DNA of 37,322 nucleotides from NCBI GenBank assembly GCA_002841685.1, contig PHAM01000012.1:1-37322 (forward strand), written 5' to 3'. Shown in pieces: positions 32,873-37,322 of the stretch. Every line of letters starts with the position of its first letter. Positions within the stretch are counted from its first letter, which is position 1. The stretch is from Elusimicrobia bacterium HGW-Elusimicrobia-2. Lineage in GTDB: Bacteria > CG03. The notes under the pieces are model-generated. The model saw only the letters and a list, made by a program, of their open reading frames with translations. It was not told where the DNA came from and did not search any database. The position numbers and the translations under genes are program-made.

Positions 32873-33871
32873 ATGAGGTTAGGCAGAAATTTTACAAACA
32901 TGCTGGAGACGACTTTTTTGACCGATGAGAAAAAAAAAGACTTAAAATCGGGCAAGCTCACGGTGCCGGATATGGACGCCACGGTGCAGATAAAAGCCAA
33001 GAAGGACATCCGGGGGCAGATAGATGTTATCAAGCGAATAGGATTGAATCACATTGAGCTCGACGGCGGTGTGCCGAATCCGTTCCTCGCCCTGGCCGAT
33101 GGTGAAATAGCGGGAATAAAAAAATATGCCGAAGAGCAGGGGGTGTCTATTTCGGTGCATCTGCCATACACTTTTGTCGCGCAGAGTGTTGTTACATTCC
33201 AGGAGGAAGATCGTATAGCTGCCTGCGCGCTGATGAAAAGATACATAGATTTCGCGAAGAATATAGGCGCTAAACTTGTTAATATGCATCCGGGAAGTGT
33301 GCCTTTTTATCAGGCGACAGGTAAGTATCTTGATCTTGCTAATGATAGCCTTAGGAAAAGCACAATAGAACTGGCGGAATACTGCAAAAAAAAGGATCTC
33401 TTAATGCACGTTGAAAATAATACTGCTTTTGACACCATCGGTGTTGAGCAGAATGACATGCTGGCTTTGATGAAAGATGTAAGGGCCGGGGGACTTGATG
33501 TGAAATATTGTTTTGATATAGGGCATTGGTTTACAAGAGCTCTTCCTATGTTTGGAGGAAAAGGCCTGGCGGACCCTGTAGAAAGTATCATAGAAACAAT
33601 TCCGGCTGATATGCTTTATGAAGTGCATCTTAATGATTTTTGGATCAATCCTGACCCCAAGGGTCAGCCGGCATTCAAGTTCCATCCTCCGCTGCACAGG
33701 GAGCAGGGCTTTTTGAAAAGAAAGAATCTGGAGAATATGAATAAACTTTTCAAGAAAAAGGGCGTGGAGATAGTGGTGGTCGAGACAGCGGTGCGTGACA
33801 TGAACGATCTTCTTAACGGGATAGATGTCCTCAAGGAAGAGTCGGCGTACCTGGCGGAGATTTTTGTATGA
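32873..33871 (+). CDS. Xylose isomerase-like TIM-barrel protein, copy 2
   Basis: 332 residues, a clear paralogue of the 28153 protein: shared RLGRNFTN start, NHIEL, SVHLPYT, NMHPGS, HVENN, DIGHWFTRAL, VHLNDF, FHPPLH and VVETA, so all probable metal ligands are kept. AGGAGG precedes the ATG. Again it is followed, with ATGA overlap, by a P-loop kinase-like gene. The retention of both copies with all key residues suggests two related substrates or two sequential steps. Confidence 0.85.
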   Translation: MRLGRNFTNMLETTFLTDEKKKDLKSGKLTVPDMDATVQIKAKKDIRGQIDVIKRIGLNHIELDGGVPNPFLALADGEIAGIKKYAEEQGVSISVHLPYTFVAQSVVTFQEEDRIAACALMKRYIDFAKNIGAKLVNMHPGSVPFYQATGKYLDLANDSLRKSTIELAEYCKKKDLLMHVENNTAFDTIGVEQNDMLALMKDVRAGGLDVKYCFDIGHWFTRALPMFGGKGLADPVESIIETIPADMLYEVHLNDFWINPDPKGQPAFKFHPPLHREQGFLKRKNLENMNKLFKKKGVEIVVVETAVRDMNDLLNGIDVLKEESAYLAEIFV

Positions 33872-34479
33872 AAAATATATTTTTACTTGGCAGGCCGGGA
33901 TGCGGCAAAAGCATCGTTTACAGGACTATAACGGATATACTGAAGAAAAACGGCAGGGCTGTTAATTTTGAGAGGATAGACGATTTTCCCATCCTCATGG
34001 GGCTTCACGACGGCGATGTCGCCTCCGGCAGGACAGACAGATTCATGCCCACCGATGATGGCGGTTTTAAGATCATGGATCCGGGCATATGGGACGAGAT
34101 GCTCGTGGGCCTCAATAAGAAAACCCTCGGCTATAAAGATAAAGAAGGCGCGCTGGCAATAGAGTTTTCACGGCCTGACAACGCCCGCTCTCTTGCTATT
34201 TTTTCGGATGAAATCCTCAAAAACGCGACAGCGCTGTACATAGACGCTTCTTTTGAAACCTGCGTTTCCCGCAACGAAGAGAGGACCAAAAGGGCGGCGG
34301 AAGAGGGCATTGACGCGCATTTTGTATCCAGAAAAGAGATGGAAGAGACATACCTGCATGACGACGGGGACACACTCCCGGCGAAGGCGCCCGTGAAGGT
34401 CATAGTTATCAAAAACGATGATGGGGTCACGCCGGAAGATATTGAAAAACAGCTTCTTTCGGTTGTGGACGAATTCTGA
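33868..34479 (+). CDS. P-loop kinase-like protein, copy 2
   Basis: 203 residues. Walker A IFLLGRPGCGKS at the N-terminus, then FERIDDFPIL and 'LAIEFSRPDNARSLAIFS', matching the paralogue at 29130, and a lid-like 'CVSRNEERTKRAAEEGIDAH'. The shared 'ER(V/I)DDFPIL' and 'IEF-x-R-x-D' motifs are not ones I know from named kinase families. ATG overlaps the TIM-barrel stop. Followed 2 bp later by adenosine deaminase. Substrate unknown. Confidence 0.7.
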   Translation: MKNIFLLGRPGCGKSIVYRTITDILKKNGRAVNFERIDDFPILMGLHDGDVASGRTDRFMPTDDGGFKIMDPGIWDEMLVGLNKKTLGYKDKEGALAIEFSRPDNARSLAIFSDEILKNATALYIDASFETCVSRNEERTKRAAEEGIDAHFVSRKEMEETYLHDDGDTLPAKAPVKVIVIKNDDGVTPEDIEKQLLSVVDEF

Positions 34480-34481
34480 AG

Positions 34482-35528
34482 ATGAAGGTTTCCGGCGACG
34501 CTCTGAGAAAATTGCCGAAGGTTGATCTGCACTGTCACCTTGACGGGTCGGTAAGGCCGCAGACGATATTTGACATAATGAAGGCCGCGGGCTGTAAACT
34601 TCCGTGCCCGGATCCCGCGGGTATAGCCGGATTCGTGCAAGTCGATTCAACATGCCGTTCTCTGACGGATTTTCTCAATAAATTCGAATTTTTCTATCCC
34701 TATCTGAGGACGCCTGGATCAATGGAGAGAATAGCGTATGAGCTCTGTGAAGACGCGGCAAAAGAAAATATCCGTTATATGGAGATCCGCTTCGCGCCCT
34801 GTCTGCAGGCTTCTGAGAAAGTGACGCAGGAAGACATCCTCCTGAGCGTTCTTGCGGGTTTGACGAAAGGGCAGAGGGATTTTGATATAAAAACAGGAGC
34901 GATTCTCTGCGCATACCGCGGCACGCCGAGAGAGGATTGGGAAAAAACATACGATCTCGCCGAAAAATATACGGGACAGGGCGTGTGCGGCCTGGATCTT
35001 GCCGGAGATGAGAGCCGTTTTCCCGGGGCCCCGTTCGCGCTTATTTTTGACCGCGCGAAAAACGCGGGGATACCTGTCACAATCCATGCGGGAGAAGCCG
35101 CCGGCTGGGAATCAGTCAAAGAAGCGGTTGATGTGCTCCATGCATCCCGCATAGGGCACGGTGTGAGGATAGCCGAGAATGAAGTGTTCGCGGAACGCGT
35201 CAAGGATGCCGGAATTATCCTGGAGGTCTGCGTCACAAGCAATGTGCACACCGGAGTGTGCGCGGATTATAAAAGCCATCCCCTTCCCGATTTTTACAGA
35301 AAGGGCATCAGAACCACAATCAACACGGATGACAGGGGCGTGTCAAACATAGACCTCACGCATGAATGGAATATTGTTCAGACAAAGTGCGGCCTTGAAA
35401 TAGACGATGTGCTGGATATGAATATTCTCGCGATTGACGCGGCCTTTTGCGAAGCCCCCGATAAAAAATTTTTAAAAAACAGGATACAGACAGAAACCCG
35501 GAAAATAATGTCCGGTTTATCCGGATGA
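34482..35528 (+). CDS. add: Adenosine deaminase family
   Basis: 348 residues, standard length. Zinc ligands H17 and H19 (DLHCHLDGS), H202 in TIHAGEAAGWESV with the catalytic Glu of A-G-E, the RIGHGV motif, and 'TTINTDDRGVSN' with the final metal-binding Asp. Converts (deoxy)adenosine to (deoxy)inosine. It fits the neighbouring purine nucleoside phosphorylase: deamination then phosphorolysis releases base and pentose 1-phosphate. Starts 2 bp after the P-loop gene. Confidence 0.92.
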   Translation: MKVSGDALRKLPKVDLHCHLDGSVRPQTIFDIMKAAGCKLPCPDPAGIAGFVQVDSTCRSLTDFLNKFEFFYPYLRTPGSMERIAYELCEDAAKENIRYMEIRFAPCLQASEKVTQEDILLSVLAGLTKGQRDFDIKTGAILCAYRGTPREDWEKTYDLAEKYTGQGVCGLDLAGDESRFPGAPFALIFDRAKNAGIPVTIHAGEAAGWESVKEAVDVLHASRIGHGVRIAENEVFAERVKDAGIILEVCVTSNVHTGVCADYKSHPLPDFYRKGIRTTINTDDRGVSNIDLTHEWNIVQTKCGLEIDDVLDMNILAIDAAFCEAPDKKFLKNRIQTETRKIMSGLSG

Positions 35529-35559
35529 GCGGCAGGATGAAACCTGTTCAGGAGGTTTT

Positions 35560-35778
35560 ATGAAATGCTCTGTTGACAGGATTGAGGAAGGGATAGCGGT
35601 CATCCTTGTGGGCGGCGGCGGAAGGATGGAAATACCGGAGAAAAATTTCCCGTTTAAGATACAAGAAGGCGATTTTTTTGATGTTGCCTTCACCCACGAC
35701 ATCAAAGAAAAAGACCGTGTGAAAAAAAATATCTCGGATATAAGAAAAAGACTTCTGAAAAGATCCCGTAAACAATGA
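35560..35778 (+). CDS. DUF3006-family small protein
   Basis: 72 residues: 'KCSVDRIEEGIAVILV', then IPEKNFPFKIQEGDFFDVAF and a basic C-terminal helix. This matches the DUF3006 pattern (D-R-I/F-E-G-x-A-V-L ... E-G-D-x-L). Family function unknown; in other genomes DUF3006 genes commonly sit next to secreted nucleases or hydrolases. AGGAGG upstream of the ATG; its stop overlaps the PLD gene (ATGA). Confidence 0.8.
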   Translation: MKCSVDRIEEGIAVILVGGGGRMEIPEKNFPFKIQEGDFFDVAFTHDIKEKDRVKKNISDIRKRLLKRSRKQ

Positions 35779-36770
35779 AATTCGCCCGTGCCCGCTTTGC
35801 CGCGGCGCTGTTTGTTCTGTCTTCCTGCGCGCCGCGCGCCTATATATGCCGCCCGGCGTCAAACAGGGATTATCTCCCGCGGCTTAAGGAAATCATAAAA
35901 GGCGCCAAAGAAAAGCTTTATATAAGCCAGCTTTATTTCCATATGGATGAAATCACGCGCCCGCTGGTTTTCCTTTTGAACGAGGCCGTTGATCGGGGCG
36001 TTGATGTGAGATGTATTCTTGAAGATTCCGTCTCGTATAACGCCGAGGCTCTGCCGCTGCTAAAAAGGATAGGCGTCGAAGCCAGGCCTGACAGCGGGGA
36101 TATTTTCTCTCACTCCAAATTTGTGGTAGCCGACGGAGAAAAAGTCATTGTGGGCTCCACCAATCTGAGTTCCACCTCCATCGACAGGAATAACGAGACC
36201 AATGTTTTTATCAAAGATAAGAAGCTGGGGCAGTGGTTTGAGGAATATTTTATGGCCATGTGGAACGGGGATGCGTTTCCGGGCAGCGTTACTTCCGGCT
36301 CCGTGACGACGGTGGAAACGTCATTCGCCGACGAGGCTCTCATCGGGATGTTTGAGAGAGCTAAGGAAAGAATAGCCCTGCTCATATACGGCATTAAAAT
36401 TTATCCCGGAGAAAAGGAAAATCCTGTCATGAAGGTAATTTATGCTCTTTTCGCCGCCGCTGACAGAGGCGTAAAGACAGGGGCGGTGATGGAGAAAAGC
36501 GATTACAATGACACGCTCAACAAGATGACCGATGACGCGGCGGAATATTTCAGAAGCCGCGGTGTGGATGTGTCGTTTGACAACGAAAAAATCATCACTC
36601 ACGCGAAGCTTGCCGTCGCCGACGACACCGTTATGATAGGCTCTTCCAACTGGGGCTACGGAGGTTTTGAACTTTACCGCGAGGCCAATATAGTTATAAA
36701 AGACGAGGCGCTCGCAAAATATTTTTACAAGTATTTTCTCATGGTAAAAGAGCAGGGCGCCGCAAAATAG
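35775..36770 (+). CDS. Phospholipase D-like lipoprotein
   Basis: 331 residues. The lipobox LSSC with acylated C18 predicts an exported, membrane-anchored protein. Two HxKxxxxD motifs, HSKFVVAD (with downstream GSTN) near residue 114 and HAKLAVAD (with GSSN) near residue 276, form one PLD active site. Members of this group are phospholipases or nucleases; the Nuc-type nucleases use the same fold. Together with DUF3006 and the nucleoside operon, an extracytoplasmic nuclease that supplies nucleotides is attractive but not proven. Last gene of the operon. Confidence 0.87.
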   Translation: MKFARARFAAALFVLSSCAPRAYICRPASNRDYLPRLKEIIKGAKEKLYISQLYFHMDEITRPLVFLLNEAVDRGVDVRCILEDSVSYNAEALPLLKRIGVEARPDSGDIFSHSKFVVADGEKVIVGSTNLSSTSIDRNNETNVFIKDKKLGQWFEEYFMAMWNGDAFPGSVTSGSVTTVETSFADEALIGMFERAKERIALLIYGIKIYPGEKENPVMKVIYALFAAADRGVKTGAVMEKSDYNDTLNKMTDDAAEYFRSRGVDVSFDNEKIITHAKLAVADDTVMIGSSNWGYGGFELYREANIVIKDEALAKYFYKYFLMVKEQGAAK

Positions 36771-36780
36771 ATTTAGAGGG

Positions 36781-36808
36781 TTTACTGTTGCCGGATTTTT
36801 TATATAAT
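36781..36808 (+). promoter_or_regulatory. Candidate promoter for the tRNA-Arg/Lys/Ala unit
   Basis: TTTACT (36781-36786), 16-bp spacer, perfect TATAAT (36803-36808). The stretch 36809-36913 holds no ORF or structure I could assign; it probably is leader of the tRNA transcript. Confidence 0.55.
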
Positions 36809-36913
36809 AGTCGCTACGGTAAACGTTATGGTGCACCCGGCCTGACCGCGATGAATAAAGAGCGGCGACTGAGCCCGAAGGGCAAAGGAAAGGCCCTTGC
36901 GCGAGATGTGAGC

Positions 36914-36987
36914 GCCCCGGTAGCTCAACTGGATAGAGCGTGTGGCTTCGAACCACAAGGCTAGGAGTTCGAGTCTTCTCCGGGGCA
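36914..36987 (+). tRNA. tRNA-Arg (TCG)
   Basis: 74 nt: acceptor GCCCCGG/CCGGGGC, discriminator A, anticodon stem TGTGG/CCACA, anticodon TCG at 36948-36950. CCA is not encoded. Confidence 0.95.
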
Positions 36988-37001
36988 AAGAAAAAAATAC
37001 A

Positions 37002-37074
37002 GGGTCGTTAGCTCAGCTGGTAGAGCAGGGGCCTCTTAAGCCCAAGGTCATAGGTTCGATTCCTATACGACCCA
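37002..37074 (+). tRNA. tRNA-Lys (CTT)
   Basis: 73 nt: acceptor GGGTCGT/ACGACCC, discriminator A at 37074, anticodon CTT at 37035-37037. The anticodon stem has one G-A mismatch at its outer end. CCA is not encoded. Confidence 0.92.
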
Positions 37075-37089
37075 TTTTTAATGTAGTAC

Positions 37090-37129
37090 GCGAGCCAATC
37101 CGCCTGCGGCGGACGATGCGCGAGCTTGC
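37090..37129. repeat. 40-bp palindrome-bearing repeat, copy 2
   Basis: Between tRNA-Lys and tRNA-Ala; 38 of 40 positions match 26494-26533. Hairpin core at 37099-37113. Confidence 0.85.
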
Positions 37130-37155
37130 AGGAGTTACACGAGTCAGATCTTTTA

Positions 37156-37231
37156 GGGGCAGTAGTTCAGTTGGGAGAACGCCACGTTCGCAACGTGGAG
37201 GTCGCGGGTTCAACTCCCGCCTGCTCCACCA
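37156..37231 (+). tRNA. tRNA-Ala (CGC), CCA encoded
   Basis: Acceptor GGGGCAG/CTGCTCC contains the G3-U70 pair that defines alanine tRNA. Anticodon stem CCACG/CGTGG, anticodon CGC at 37189-37191. Unlike the other four tRNAs here, CCA is encoded (37229-37231). Confidence 0.95.
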
Positions 37232-37265
37232 TACGCCGTTTTCGGCATTTCTGTCAAAAAATTTC

Positions 37266-37290
37266 GGTGAGCACGGCTCACCTTTCTTTT
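37266..37290 (+). terminator. Rho-independent terminator after tRNA-Ala
   Basis: Perfect 7-bp stem GGTGAGC-ACG-GCTCACC (37266-37282) followed by TTTCTTTT. It ends the tRNA-Arg/Lys/Ala unit. Nothing was recognised in 37291-37322. Confidence 0.85.
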
Positions 37291-37322
37291 CGGAATTTCC
37301 GGAATCCCCCTCTGAAAAAAAC

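Noticed and set aside
37156-37231. Reading the last tRNA as tRNA-Cys (GCA)
   Set aside because: Proper folding puts CGC, not GCA, in the anticodon position, and the G3-U70 pair marks alanine.
1-37322. CRISPR array, rRNA genes, integrase or transposase genes
   Set aside because: No regularly spaced repeats, rRNA sequence or recombinase motifs were seen on either strand.

Overview
All recognisable genes lie on the + strand, in two long co-directional runs separated by tRNA clusters. The genome is bacterial with moderate GC. A V/A-type ATPase in place of F-type, a sugar-phosphate microcompartment, GAF/HD-GYP and LysM-FecR proteins, and a secreted protein with a C-terminal Asn-Pro-Ala (PNPA-like) domain suggest an uncultured lineage of the Omnitrophota/Elusimicrobiota/PVC-neighbour kind. 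This placement is an inference with low confidence.

Region 1 (1-8913) is a bacterial microcompartment (BMC) locus: a PduS-like Fe-S flavoprotein (cut by the window edge), a PduT-like trimer shell protein with its pore cysteine, two RpiB-like isomerases, two pentamer vertex proteins, a deoxyribose-phosphate aldolase with an encapsulation-peptide-like N-terminus, a hexamer shell protein and a small tail protein. DeoC plus RpiB matches the sugar-phosphate-utilising (SPU) class of BMC. An AT-rich restriction island (1498-5704: DNA methyltransferase, AIPR-family gene, TdeIII-family endonuclease) is inserted between pduT and rpiB. Its AIPR gene is itself broken by a 100-bp MITE-like element with a perfect 9-bp target duplication.

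Region 2 (8900-19935) is a V/A-ATPase operon in the order H-I-K-E-C-F-A-B-D, directly continuous with the BMC operon. The rotor subunit carries Na+-type ligand residues. A 3.0-kb AT-rich island (14904-17934) sits inside the start of the B-subunit gene. It is bounded by a 61-bp direct repeat of the first 20 codons of that gene, so that an intact B gene is rebuilt downstream. It carries a HEAT-repeat protein and two broken copies of a secreted Amidase_6-like gene.

Region 3 (19935-26165) is a chain of overlapping genes: GAF-HD-GYP protein, RsmI methyltransferase, membrane histidine kinase, LysM-FecR envelope protein and a double-receiver response regulator.

Region 4 (26166-26692) holds tRNA-Met and tRNA-Val, a 51-bp repeat of the tRNA-Val 3' end, and several palindromes. 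Then come a zinc-ribbon coiled-coil protein and an RNase H-like protein.

Region 5 (27991-36770) starts with a good promoter and a possible structured leader. It is a tight operon in which a two-gene module (TIM-barrel isomerase-like plus P-loop kinase-like) occurs twice, flanking a DHH phosphoesterase, an MTA/purine nucleoside phosphorylase and a PfkB kinase, followed by adenosine deaminase, a DUF3006 protein and a PLD lipoprotein. I read it as nucleotide/nucleoside breakdown that could feed pentose phosphates to the DeoC/RpiB microcompartment. That link is an inference.

Region 6 (36771-37322) has a promoter, tRNA-Arg, tRNA-Lys, tRNA-Ala and a terminator. No rRNA, CRISPR array, integrase or transposase gene was found.
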